Source of the DNA: a virus
Length of the DNA stretch: 38,161 nt
Virus record (IMG/VR): IMGVR_UViG_3300035703_000209
Coordinates: 1 to 38,161 of that record
Direction: 5' to 3' (one strand)
Shown: one piece after another, positions 13,507-20,342 of the stretch
How positions within the stretch are numbered: position 1 is the first letter of the stretch
How the letters are laid out: each line of letters starts with the position of its first letter
Notes under the pieces: generated by a model
Told to the model about the DNA's origin: nothing
Seen by the model: the letters and a program-made list of their open reading frames with translations, nothing else
Database searches by the model: none
Program-made: the position numbers and the translations under genes

Positions 13507-13990
13507 AGTTCAAATATGTGATAATTTTTTTTCGTCACATGAACAAAATAAAATACTAGAATATTGTAAAACATGTGATTATTATTATGGAGAACGTGAT
13601 AATGATGAAACTTCCCCGACTGGAATGGTTCATGATATTCCAGAAAGAGAAGAAATTTATTCACTAATACGAAAAAAAATTGAATCTACAATTCCAATGA
13701 TTAATCAGATGGAATTTGATAGAATGTATATCAATTGCTTTGCCGCAAGTGAAAATCCATATTTCCATGTTGATGGTAAAGATGTAATTACATTTCTTTA
13801 TTATCCCCAAGATGACTGGAGTTTAAATGATGGTGGTGAAACCCAGTTTTATATTGATGATAACATTTATGGTATTTTACCAAAACCAAATAGAATTGTA
13901 ATGTTCGATGGTGCCATTGTTCATAAGGCAACATCGTTTAGAGACAGGCATCGATTTACTGTCGCAATTAAGTATAGTGAGAATAAATAA
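13493..13990 (+). CDS. 2OG-Fe(II) oxygenase (prolyl-hydroxylase-like)
   Basis: 165 residues. FHVDG (H92-x-D94) and VHKATSFRDRHRFTVAIKY (H144, R154) are the iron and 2-oxoglutarate sites, with GGETQFY and the LPKPNRIVMFDG turn between them as in P4H-type enzymes. Starts inside the end of the previous oxygenase; the ATG at 13499 is an alternative. Immediately upstream of the adhesin and its late promoter. Confidence 0.82.
   Translation: MGMNEVQICDNFFSSHEQNKILEYCKTCDYYYGERDNDETSPTGMVHDIPEREEIYSLIRKKIESTIPMINQMEFDRMYINCFAASENPYFHVDGKDVITFLYYPQDDWSLNDGGETQFYIDDNIYGILPKPNRIVMFDGAIVHKATSFRDRHRFTVAIKYSENK
13983..13989 (+). promoter_or_regulatory. T4-type late promoter before the adhesin
   Basis: ATAAATA overlapping the previous stop codon, 23 nt before the ATG at 14013. 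Fits virion-protein timing. Confidence 0.6.
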
Positions 13991-14012
13991 AAAAAAGTCT
14001 ATGTAATTAGAA

Positions 14013-15170
14013 ATGTCTGTAAGTAATAATACCACCACTTATTTTAATGGAAATAGTTCAATAAGTTTCAGATCCCTTCAATCTGTATTTGGTGGAAACT
14101 TTAATACTGTAAAATTTTCTACTTATATAAGAGATGCTAGCGTAGACAGTACAAATCCAATTGTACCGAACGCAACAGAAAATGCAAATATTGTCACTAC
14201 TGCCAGCAACCTTAAGGCATCACAATTTAGAGGATCAATCAAGTATTATATACTTTCTCAGTCTGGAAATGATTCGACTCTAGACATTGATGCACAATCT
14301 TGGAATAGTAATCTTAACAAGAATGTCATTAAATATTTTAATGTCGGTGGGGTGATGGCGGCAACAAATACAACCAATACTGGAGGTAGTTTTTCTGCCG
14401 AAGCCTATAATATGAAATTTTCTGTAGGTGGATATATCTATGGATCTGGTGGTGCCGGTGGTAATGCAAATAGTGGAAATGGATCTAAAGGTGGCGATGC
14501 TCTTCAAGTAACTAATAATTCTAATAGAAGTGGGTCCAGTGCAAAGGTTGAAATTACAATTAATTCCACTGGAAGAATCTGGGCAGGTGGTGGTGGAGGA
14601 GGAGCAGGGAGTAAAGGTGGTGATGGACCTGGTCTGAGCTGTTTTTATAGTGCAGGTAGTACCCAAAGAGTTTATGATGGTGGGTCAACCAATCCTCAAA
14701 GAGCATGTAACAGAACCTGTCTAAGTGGAGCACAAGCAATTGGTGCTGGATGGAACCTCGCCAGTAATGGAAACTGTGATCCTGTGGGAGGAAATAGAAA
14801 AAGATGTCGAAAAAGGCAAGAAAGAGGATCGGCATGTGTAAATGCCTACAACCGAAATTGTAATTACAGATATTATTATACTGTTGCTGGCGGTACTGGT
14901 GGTAATGGTGGTAATGGTGGTGCCGGACAAGGGGCAAACACTAATCAAGGAACTGGTAATGGTGGTAATAATGGAAACACAAATAGTTGTGCCGCGAATG
15001 GAAATAATTCGACTGGTGCAGCAGGAAATAGTGGTGCCTCTGGCGGTTCCTGGGGCTCACCAGGAGGAAATTCTGCCGGTAATGGAGGTGGTGCCGGACG
15101 AGCCATATTCGGTTCCGGTTATAATGTAACTGGTGCCAATACAAATAACGTCAAAGGAGCTATAAGTTAA
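14013..15170 (+). CDS. glycine-rich tail adhesin or fibre protein
   Basis: 385 residues. The N-terminal ~130 residues are beta-rich (NTTTYFNGNSSISFRSLQSV) and probably attach to the tail. Then come Gly-rich blocks: GGYIYGSGGAGGNANSGNGS, RIWAGGGGGGAGSKGGDG, GGTGGNGGNGGAGQGANTNQ and GGSWGSPGGNSAGNGGGAG. Interrupting them is a cysteine- and Arg-rich segment (CNRTCLSG, KRCRKRQERGSAC). The pattern recalls T-even gp38 adhesins, whose polyglycine-II helices hold variable receptor-binding loops. Likely host-range determinant. The nearby oxygenases could modify it. Confidence 0.72.
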   Translation: MSVSNNTTTYFNGNSSISFRSLQSVFGGNFNTVKFSTYIRDASVDSTNPIVPNATENANIVTTASNLKASQFRGSIKYYILSQSGNDSTLDIDAQSWNSNLNKNVIKYFNVGGVMAATNTTNTGGSFSAEAYNMKFSVGGYIYGSGGAGGNANSGNGSKGGDALQVTNNSNRSGSSAKVEITINSTGRIWAGGGGGGAGSKGGDGPGLSCFYSAGSTQRVYDGGSTNPQRACNRTCLSGAQAIGAGWNLASNGNCDPVGGNRKRCRKRQERGSACVNAYNRNCNYRYYYTVAGGTGGNGGNGGAGQGANTNQGTGNGGNNGNTNSCAANGNNSTGAAGNSGASGGSWGSPGGNSAGNGGGAGRAIFGSGYNVTGANTNNVKGAIS

Positions 15171-15226
15171 AGACTTTACAATCTTGATAATAAATCTTAT
15201 AATATAAACTATACACTTTTACTGAT

Positions 15227-15586
15227 ATGAAATTTAATTTAAATAATCCAGAACTATTTTCTGAACAAATTAAAGAATACTGCTTTCAGTTTCTAAACTC
15301 ATTCATTAATCAGGATTACACCTATAAGGCATCCAGTGAGGTTTTTCAGGAACGATTTGATATTTGCAAGACTTGTGAATACTTTGATGCCGAAAAATTC
15401 AAGTGTCTTGAATGTGGGTGTAATTTAATCACAAAGATGTCGGATTCGCTTGAGTCTTGTCCCACCGATAAATGGGGTATTGATAGGAAAGGTTTTATGA
15501 GCAAACACTATTCTGAAATTGCCTCTTCAATGCCGGAAGGATACGGGTCATTTGAATTTATTTCAAGTGATGACCAAGATGAATGA
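15227..15586 (+). CDS. four-cysteine protein (DUF6171-like), first copy
   Basis: 119 residues. RFDICKTCEYFDAEKFKCLE, then CGCNLITKM and ESCPTDKWG give CxxC...CxxCxC...CPxxKW, the layout of a small metal-binding family often paired with phage oxygenases (I think DUF6171). The N-terminus is helical. The stop overlaps the next oxygenase start. Metal binding is inferred. Confidence 0.7.
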   Translation: MKFNLNNPELFSEQIKEYCFQFLNSFINQDYTYKASSEVFQERFDICKTCEYFDAEKFKCLECGCNLITKMSDSLESCPTDKWGIDRKGFMSKHYSEIASSMPEGYGSFEFISSDDQDE

Positions 15587-16193
15587 GGAAGAAACTCTTG
15601 GGGGTAATTATTCCGATTTTATAGGTGTCTATGACGGAGCACTTTCTCCAGGATTTTGTCGGGCAATTATTGATACTTTTGATTATCATCATAATACCAA
15701 TGCCGTCTGGGATGATGGGAGTCAGTTTCCGACCAAAACGGCAGGAAGATTTAATTGGTCCATGGACCTTCAGCACATGTGCAATAATATTCACTGGGAC
15801 CGTGCCGATCGTGAACTGAATGATGTTCTTTATGAGCACCTTGAGGACTATACAGATATTTTCGGACATCTGAAAGGAAGTAAGTTTTATACTCTGACTC
15901 AGAAAGTTCAGAAGACTCCTGCAGGTGGTGGTTATCATGTATGGCATGATGAGAACACGGACGGTGGAGAACATGCCTCAAGAAAATTAGTCTGGATGGT
16001 ATATTTAAATGATGAATTTGAGGGTGGAGAAACCGAGTTTTTATATTATAAAAGAAGAATTAAACCCAAAACTGGAACACTGTTGATTTGGCCTGCCGGA
16101 ATGACTCATGCTCATCGTGGTGGACTAGTTTTGTCTGGTTGTAAATATGTCGTTACTGGATGGTTCTATGTCGCACCCCGATTCGAAGAATGA
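15579..16193 (+). CDS. 2OG-Fe(II) oxygenase (P4H-like)
   Basis: 204 residues from the ATG at 15579 (overlapping the previous stop; 15570 is an alternative). GGGYHVWHDE carries the iron ligands (H123-x-E125, or H120), FEGGETEFLYYKRRIKPKTG is the P4H-type loop, and WPAGMTHAHRG gives the distal His, with K189 for 2-oxoglutarate. YHxWHxE is typical of cyanophage oxygenases. It alternates with the two cysteine proteins. Confidence 0.82.
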   Translation: MNEEETLGGNYSDFIGVYDGALSPGFCRAIIDTFDYHHNTNAVWDDGSQFPTKTAGRFNWSMDLQHMCNNIHWDRADRELNDVLYEHLEDYTDIFGHLKGSKFYTLTQKVQKTPAGGGYHVWHDENTDGGEHASRKLVWMVYLNDEFEGGETEFLYYKRRIKPKTGTLLIWPAGMTHAHRGGLVLSGCKYVVTGWFYVAPRFEE

Positions 16194-16437
16194 GAATAAG
16201 TTTCCTTCTCTAGGAGAGCAAGGAAAAAATCTGGCCGAGCTGGTACAAAAGATTATGAGTGATGTTGCCGAAGGGCAGGACTTGTTTGCATCAGAATTTG
16301 AACAACAACGACGATATGATATGTGTCAGGTATGTGAACACTTTGTCTCAAGTTCAAAGAGATGTACAAAGTGTGGATGTTTCATGAAGAATAAGGTTGT
16401 TTTTAATTCTTCTGAGTGTCCAATTGGTAAGTGGTGA
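16168..16437 (+). CDS. four-cysteine protein (DUF6171-like), second copy
   Basis: 89 residues from the ATG at 16168. MCQVCEHFVSSSKRCTKCGC, then SECPIGKW repeats the CxxC...CxxCxC...CPxxKW layout of the product at 15227-15586, so the two are probably paralogues. It overlaps the oxygenase before it by 26 nt and is followed after 2 nt by another oxygenase. Confidence 0.7.
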   Translation: MSHPDSKNENKFPSLGEQGKNLAELVQKIMSDVAEGQDLFASEFEQQRRYDMCQVCEHFVSSSKRCTKCGCFMKNKVVFNSSECPIGKW

Positions 16438-16439
16438 AC

Positions 16440-17162
16440 ATGAAATATCAAACCGTGAATATTTTTCCGACCACGATTTACATCGGAGAAATTGAGAATC
16501 ATGTAAAGTACAGGCAGATATTTTTGAATAAGATTTATGAACGATATCAATTTCCACATAAGTCCAGATATGATGGTATCAATACGGTGAGTGAAAATTG
16601 TGGAAAACCAATTCTACATTTAGAGGATGAATTGTCTGATTTGTTTCTGGATATCAGTGACCATATTTTAAATTATTGTCATCAGACTCTCATGATTCGG
16701 GATATTTTTGATGTTCAAATTATGAAAAGTTGGATTTCAAGAAGTTATTCGAATCAGGAGAACATACCAGAGCACTATCATGCGACAAGTCAGATTTCTT
16801 TTGTTTATTATTTGGATGTCGATGATGGTAGTAATGAATTGACATTTGTTAATCGACATAAACCAAATTTACTGTTCGATTCGATTGATTCCTTTGAGGA
16901 AGAAAATGATGAAGAATCAATGATTAATGGATTCAATTTTGAGACGACACCAGAATATAACTTTTTCCCGTGTGAAGGAACGGTGATGATTTTTCCGAGT
17001 CGAACACCTCACAAGACGAGTCCTTCTGTTTCTGAATTTCAGTCATTTCAAAGATTGGCAATCGTCGGAGATGCACTTTTGACACTTAAAAAGGAGCAAC
17101 CGATGATTTATTCACAGGGATTCATTTCGCCTCAATATTGGAAAACGTTCTCAAGAAAATAA
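16440..17162 (+). CDS. 2OG-Fe(II) oxygenase (TIGR02466-like)
   Basis: 240 residues from the ATG at 16440; GTGs at 16431 and 16434 are alternative starts. MKYQTVNIFPTTIYIGEI is the usual N-terminus of this family. PEHYHATSQISFVYYLDVDD gives the iron ligands (H112, H114), and VMIFPSRTPHKTSPS the distal His. The sequence is divergent from the first copy, so they are not recent duplicates. Followed by a late promoter motif. Confidence 0.78.
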   Translation: MKYQTVNIFPTTIYIGEIENHVKYRQIFLNKIYERYQFPHKSRYDGINTVSENCGKPILHLEDELSDLFLDISDHILNYCHQTLMIRDIFDVQIMKSWISRSYSNQENIPEHYHATSQISFVYYLDVDDGSNELTFVNRHKPNLLFDSIDSFEEENDEESMINGFNFETTPEYNFFPCEGTVMIFPSRTPHKTSPSVSEFQSFQRLAIVGDALLTLKKEQPMIYSQGFISPQYWKTFSRK

Positions 17163-17165
17163 ATA
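17159..17165 (+). promoter_or_regulatory. T4-type late promoter
   Basis: ATAAATA overlapping the stop of the oxygenase gene and 15 nt before the ATG at 17181. Confidence 0.5.
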
Positions 17166-17180
17166 AAAATAAAACTTCTC

Positions 17181-17399
17181 ATGAAAACATTCTCACAGTT
17201 TCAAGAAGATATTCGATATCGTGATATCAGTGCCCGAGGAGGATTCGACCCACGATATGATCGTCCAGGAAGACCAGATTTAGGACGTGGACCAAATCGT
17301 TGGCAAATTCCAGATCGCTCACCGACTCTTGGAATGGACAAGTATGAGAGAACAAGAGAGAATGCACTCAGAAAGAAATTCAAAGAGGCATCAGTTTAG
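17181..17399 (+). CDS. unknown small basic protein, possibly virion-associated
   Basis: 72 residues. It starts MKTFSQFQED, a start I associate with cyanophage structural proteins. The middle is Arg/Pro/Gly/Asp-rich and disordered (RGGFDPRYDRPGRPDLGRGP), the end a basic helix (ENALRKKFKEA). The late promoter motif supports late expression. It ends 29 nt from the convergent endonuclease gene. Confidence 0.6.
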   Translation: MKTFSQFQEDIRYRDISARGGFDPRYDRPGRPDLGRGPNRWQIPDRSPTLGMDKYERTRENALRKKFKEASV

Positions 17400-17428
17400 G
17401 GGGGAGTTCTTGCCTAATCGAGACTGTG

Positions 17429-18175
17429 CTAGCGACTATAAAACCACCAATAGCCTTTCCAACTATATCGCCCAGGGTTTTTCAGACTTTTGAGAATCCC
17501 GTTCTTATCGGTACACTCAAATGCCCGAATTGCAGATGCCATACTTTCATATCTAACTTCAATTTGTTCGGTCTTTTTATTCACACCAAAGACCGATTTT
17601 TTTGTTTCCTTGGATTCTAAAATCTGCCACTTGTGACCATAGGCAGTACGTCCAGTCTTGGCAGCAAGTAGTATGTTGGAATTGTTATTCGGATTGTTTG
17701 TGATATCTTTTGCCGCATCTCTTGCACTGTCATAGTCTTTACACAGACCAGTTTCTAGGTTCTTACCACGTATTTTGAATCCTAACTTCTTACCACTTCC
17801 ACGGGTATTTTCATTCCATGGTATTAGATGTGGTGATGATTTGTATGTTCTTTGTTTCTTTTCTATAATTGTATTTGTATCTTCGACAGGTTCTACCTTA
17901 GGAATGACTTTAATTTCATTGTATTCGGGTATGTATTTCTCTATCCAGTAAGACAGTTTCTTATCGAATTCATTCTCATCACATTCATCTATTTCTTTTA
18001 TCATGAAGTTATGAGTACCGTATTCTCTGAATGCCTTATGTAAGGGTTCTGAGGACATTCTCTTGGAACGTTCTATGTGGTGTACCCATTCTTTGTTCAT
18101 GGCAAGTGTGGTGTTTCCGACGAACTTGTGCCCATTTTGTTTGTTGAGAATGAGGTAAATGATTCCCCGTGCCAT
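17429..18175 (-). CDS. GIY-YIG homing endonuclease
   Basis: 248 residues, the only minus-strand gene. MARGIIYLILNKQNGHKFVG carries the GIY and YIG strands (IY at 6-7, VG at 19-20). HHIERSKR and YWIEKYIPEYNEI follow where the catalytic Arg and Glu helices are expected. The C-terminal half (TGLCKDYDSARDAAKDITNN; KTEQIEVRYESMASAIRAFE; WKGYWWFYS) looks like two NUMOD-type DNA-binding repeats. Free-standing enzymes of this kind (Seg proteins in T4) cut unoccupied alleles and spread their own gene. It sits between the late operon and the repeat-rich 18.2-18.7 kb region. Confidence 0.85.
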   Translation of the reverse strand: MARGIIYLILNKQNGHKFVGNTTLAMNKEWVHHIERSKRMSSEPLHKAFREYGTHNFMIKEIDECDENEFDKKLSYWIEKYIPEYNEIKVIPKVEPVEDTNTIIEKKQRTYKSSPHLIPWNENTRGSGKKLGFKIRGKNLETGLCKDYDSARDAAKDITNNPNNNSNILLAAKTGRTAYGHKWQILESKETKKSVFGVNKKTEQIEVRYESMASAIRAFECTDKNGILKSLKNPGRYSWKGYWWFYSR

Positions 18176-18337
18176 TATTATAGTAAAGTGTACTGATTCT
18201 ATGTATAATAAAGTGTTGTTTGATATAATGTAAGGTGTAGTATATTTTGATATTTTTGTATAGTCTGGTACTTTTAACCTAATGTTAAAGAAAATATATT
18301 TGAGACTTGTATTCTTTTATAAATATTTTTTCTTTTT

Positions 18338-18430
18338 AAGTTATTATAAGTTAGTGCTCTGTTCTTATAAGTTATTATAAGTTAATGCTCTGTTCTTATA
18401 AGTTATTATAAGTTAATGCTCCGTCCTTAT
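18338..18430 (+). repeat. three 31-bp tandem direct repeats
   Basis: Copies start at 18338, 18369 and 18400. Each begins AAGTTATTATAAGTTA and continues with TGCTCTGTTCTTAT. Copy 1 has one change (AGTG for AATG), copy 3 two (CTCCGTCC). Within each unit TTATAAGTTATTATAAGTTA is itself repetitive. Confidence 0.9.
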
Positions 18431-18486
18431 GTAAGCTAAGCACGTTAGCACAAGAACGCGCAGTTGTCAAGTACCAGGGGGCGCCG

Positions 18487-18686
18487 CGAGATTCTACGAG
18501 ACCTACGAGATGCACGAGATTGCTCGACGAGACTCATAACATATCATAATATCAGTATTTCTTAACAATCTCGACGAAAATACATATATATCATTATGAA
18601 TCTCGACGAGATCTGGGTGGGCGCAAGGCTTGCAATCTCGTCGAGAGCATGATACAATACACTAGAACTTAAACAATCTCGACGAG
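18487..18686 (+). repeat. left cluster of CGAGAT / CTCGACGAG motifs
   Basis: CGAGAT or its complement occurs at 18487, 18506, 18515, 18600 and 18607 (together the 13-bp palindrome ATCTCGACGAGAT), 18568, 18635 and 18676; CTCGACGAGAC is at 18523. One more partial copy is at 18735 and one CGAGAT at 18806, both inside the next gene. CATAATATCA is present near 18545. Confidence 0.8.
18650..18658 (+). promoter_or_regulatory. extended -10 promoter
   Basis: TGATACAAT, 31 nt before the ATG at 18689. Palindromic ATCTCG motifs lie on both sides (18635, 18676), so a protein bound there could control it. Confidence 0.6.
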
Positions 18687-18688
18687 TT

Positions 18689-18853
18689 ATGTACGACGAT
18701 TACGACATCGAATACACATATTCAAACGATTACACTCTCGACGCAGATTCGTACTACGAGCATTATAGTGCGGGTAGTGATAGTGATGTCGATGAGGACT
18801 ATGCACGAGATACGCAAGACTATGATGCGCTTGCGTACAGACACTATGCATGA
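18689..18853 (+). CDS. small Tyr/Asp-rich acidic protein
   Basis: 54 residues: 12 Tyr, 13 Asp, 3 Glu and only 2 Arg, no Lys (MYDDYDIEYTYSNDYTLDAD, then SDSDVDEDYARDTQDYD). Such composition suggests a DNA-mimicking or otherwise strongly acidic binding protein, or a disordered one. The first codons overlap a palindromic repeat and the stop lies in the next promoter. No family is recognised; an antirestriction ArdA gene lies 0.8 kb downstream. Confidence 0.6.
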   Translation: MYDDYDIEYTYSNDYTLDADSYYEHYSAGSDSDVDEDYARDTQDYDALAYRHYA

Positions 18854-18859
18854 TATAAT
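18851..18859 (+). promoter_or_regulatory. extended -10 promoter overlapping a stop codon
   Basis: TGATATAAT; the TGA of the preceding gene is the TGn of the promoter. ATG follows at 18885. Confidence 0.6.
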
Positions 18860-18884
18860 CGAGTAAACATCGCACGAGAATCAC

Positions 18885-19043
18885 ATGCCTGCCACGTATA
18901 CAAAACGCACGGTGCGCGTTACTTTAGATTTAAAGTGTTATGAAGATCTAGATCTAGACTCCATTAATTGGAGAGAAGTACTAGACCTAGAAGGTGACGA
19001 AGAAGTCGATGTTACCATAAAGGATATCCCAGATATCTTCTAG
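18885..19043 (+). CDS. conserved-type small acidic phage protein
   Basis: 52 residues: MPATYTKRTVRVTLDLKCYE, then DLDLDSINWREVLDLEGDEE, a layout I recall from cyanophages. Acidic C-terminal half (VDVTIKDIPDIF). A single-gene unit: promoter directly upstream and a TGTGCCA/TGGCACA hairpin directly after the stop. Confidence 0.65.
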   Translation: MPATYTKRTVRVTLDLKCYEDLDLDSINWREVLDLEGDEEVDVTIKDIPDIF

Positions 19044-19067
19044 TGTGCCAAATATCAAACTGGCACA
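19044..19067 (+). terminator. TGTGCCA...TGGCACA hairpin
   Basis: TGTGCCA (19044-19050) starts right after the stop and pairs with TGGCACA (19061-19067), loop AATATCAAAC. Another hairpin of the same design follows the next gene (19318-19341). Confidence 0.6.
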
Positions 19068-19097
19068 GTACCGCTTGAAGGCTGCCTAAATCTGGGT

Positions 19098-19103
19098 TAT
19101 ATT
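19098..19103 (+). promoter_or_regulatory. -10 promoter
   Basis: TATATT 25 nt before the ATG at 19128, following the hairpin. Weak by consensus. Confidence 0.4.
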
Positions 19104-19127
19104 GATTTTGTTGAACAGCAGAGCACC

Positions 19128-19331
19128 ATGGTTCTTTTTACTGCCACCAACTACGGTTGTGTGTTCACTCTTTCACAAGAAGATGGTGATGAACTCTATT
19201 ATGCTCCGATTTATGCCGATGGTACAGTAAATCTCAAAGAGTTTGCTCCTGTAGACTTAGATTCTGCAGATATGGATGAGGTGGAACTGTTCGATATTCG
19301 TAACAGATTGGTTGAAATGTGCCAAATCTGA
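19128..19331 (+). CDS. unknown small acidic protein
   Basis: 67 residues: MVLFTATNYGCVFTLSQEDG, DELYYAPIYADGTVNLKEFA, then acidic PVDLDSADMDEVELFDIRNR. Its last codons form the left arm of a TGTGCCA/TGGCACA hairpin (19318-19341). No family is recognised. Confidence 0.65.
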   Translation: MVLFTATNYGCVFTLSQEDGDELYYAPIYADGTVNLKEFAPVDLDSADMDEVELFDIRNRLVEMCQI

Positions 19332-19368
19332 AACTGGCACAAGGGCACTAGACTTCTGGATGGTGCCC
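19318..19368 (+). terminator. two consecutive hairpins ahead of a family B promoter
   Basis: TGTGCCA (19318-19324) pairs with TGGCACA (19335-19341) across the stop codon; then GGGCAC (19343-19348) pairs with GTGCCC (19363-19368). The -10 follows at 19372. No U-run. Confidence 0.6.
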
Positions 19369-19392
19369 TGTTACATTACATTCGTACCTGAG
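19369..19392 (+). promoter_or_regulatory. family B promoter
   Basis: TGTTACATTACATTCGTACC and TGAG. The TGn-TACATT is an extended -10. The same block recurs at 19621 and 21073 and, degraded, at 20641. Confidence 0.65.
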
Positions 19393-19403
19393 AAATCCAC
19401 CTC

Positions 19404-19574
19404 ATGAAAGACATTCGAATTCAGGTTGAAACTTGGGATGGTTGTATCACTATCTGGTACGAACGTTCTAAGTTAAAGAATGCCACTGATGTAATTTGTA
19501 AGCGTGTTAACAATCAACTCGCTGGTTTAAACCTTAAGCGTGTGGAAGTGTCTCTGATGCCTGGCACGGTGTGA
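19404..19574 (+). CDS. unknown small basic protein
   Basis: 56 residues: MKDIRIQVETWDGCITIWYE, then RSKLKNATDVICKRVNNQLA, ending VEVSLMPGTV. It looks like a small beta-alpha-beta fold. It has its own promoter (family B). The end overlaps GGTGTG, which could pair with CACACC after the stop. Confidence 0.6.
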   Translation: MKDIRIQVETWDGCITIWYERSKLKNATDVICKRVNNQLAGLNLKRVEVSLMPGTV

Positions 19575-19586
19575 CACTCCAGAATC

Positions 19587-19593
19587 TGGCACA
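19587..19593 (+). promoter_or_regulatory. TGGCACA element
   Basis: Heptamer 13 nt after the stop. GGTGTG at 19568-19573 can pair with CACACC following it. The family B promoter follows at 19621. Confidence 0.4.
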
Positions 19594-19620
19594 CACCCGC
19601 TAGACACTCCCCCCAACTCC

Positions 19621-19644
19621 TGCTACATTACATTCGTACCTGAG
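19621..19644 (+). promoter_or_regulatory. family B promoter for ardA
   Basis: TGCTACATTACATTCGTACC and TGAG; extended -10 TGC-TACATT. ATG follows at 19656. Confidence 0.65.
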
Positions 19645-19655
19645 GCAACCAACCC

Positions 19656-20090
19656 ATGGCAATCACCCTGACCGCTTCCTACAAAGAGACTCTCAACGCC
19701 GCAACTGTTGAGAAAATCGATGAGTTGCTGGATGAGCAATATTCTCTCGAAGACATTCTGGAATTCATCGATGAGCACAATGAAGAAGACTTCGTGTCTT
19801 TCTATGAGGAATATGTTCGTTGTGGTGAGGCAATTGGTTATGAGGCAGTGGATGCCCTGATTGAAGAAATGGGTTCGCTATGCTGTGTTGAGGACTGTGA
19901 CGAGCGTTATCAAGGTTGCTACAATGATGAGGCAGATTTTGCTGAGGAATTCTATTCTGATCTCTATGATCTGCCTTGTGCAATCGTAGTGGACTGGCAG
20001 GCAACATGGGACACTGCGCTGCGCTATGATTTCACTTCGTGTCGAGATAACACTTCCTATCGTCCTGTTCACATCTTCCGTGATTGCTGA
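19656..20090 (+). CDS. ardA: ArdA-type antirestriction protein
   Basis: 144 residues, very acidic. The domain order of ArdA is visible: a helical part (LEDILEFIDEHNEEDFVSFY), ERYQGCYNDEADFAEEFYSD (compare the 'YxGxYxxxxxFAxE' motif), and WQATWDTALRYDFTSCRDNT then VHIFRDC. ArdA dimers mimic bent B-DNA and block type I restriction enzymes. E. coli-plasmid ArdA is ~166 residues, so this is slightly short. It has its own promoter and is followed by 0.6 kb without genes. Confidence 0.8.
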   Translation: MAITLTASYKETLNAATVEKIDELLDEQYSLEDILEFIDEHNEEDFVSFYEEYVRCGEAIGYEAVDALIEEMGSLCCVEDCDERYQGCYNDEADFAEEFYSDLYDLPCAIVVDWQATWDTALRYDFTSCRDNTSYRPVHIFRDC

Positions 20091-20105
20091 TTCCGAATCT
20101 CAACA

Positions 20106-20342
20106 CGAGATGATGTGTGTATTTCATTACGAGATCATGCATCATCTCAACGAGATCACGTGATACATAATATCATATATCATATAACGAGATACATAAT
20201 ATCAAACTAAGAGGAATGGGTTTGCCTCTGCATTTGGAAAAAGTTACCCTGCGCGAGATAATCATATAATCATATATGGGTGTTATGGATGAGTGAGGCA
20301 GGGAGTGGTGACCCTGCCTTTTTTTTGTCTACGAGGCGAGAT
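20106..20342 (+). repeat. right cluster of CGAGAT motifs
   Basis: CGAGAT at 20106, 20130, 20151, 20188, 20254 and 20337 (and 20043 in ardA). ATCTCAACACGAGAT and CATCTCAACGAGATCA are imperfect palindromes. CATAATATCA occurs at 20166 and 20195, as in the left cluster near 18545. The two clusters therefore share two sequence words. Confidence 0.75.
20297..20326 (+). terminator. rho-independent terminator
   Basis: GGCAGGG (20297-20303) pairs with CCCTGCC (20312-20318) and is followed by eight T residues. A textbook terminator. Confidence 0.9.

Larger units (their letters stand above)
18176..18688 (+). other. intergenic region with tandem and palindromic repeats
   Basis: No credible gene. The left part (18176-18337) is very AT-rich. 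Then come three 31-bp direct repeats (18338-18430), a short GC patch (about 18476-18490), and a cluster of CGAGAT / CTCGACGAG motifs up to 18686 that runs into the promoter of the next gene. It is the largest clearly non-coding block on the left half and a candidate for an origin or control region. Confidence 0.6.

Noticed and set aside
14013-15170. Diversity-generating retroelement at the adhesin
   Set aside because: No reverse transcriptase gene and no second near-copy of the adhesin end was seen.
18338-18430. 31-bp repeats as a CRISPR array
   Set aside because: The repeats are directly adjacent with no spacers, and no cas gene is present.
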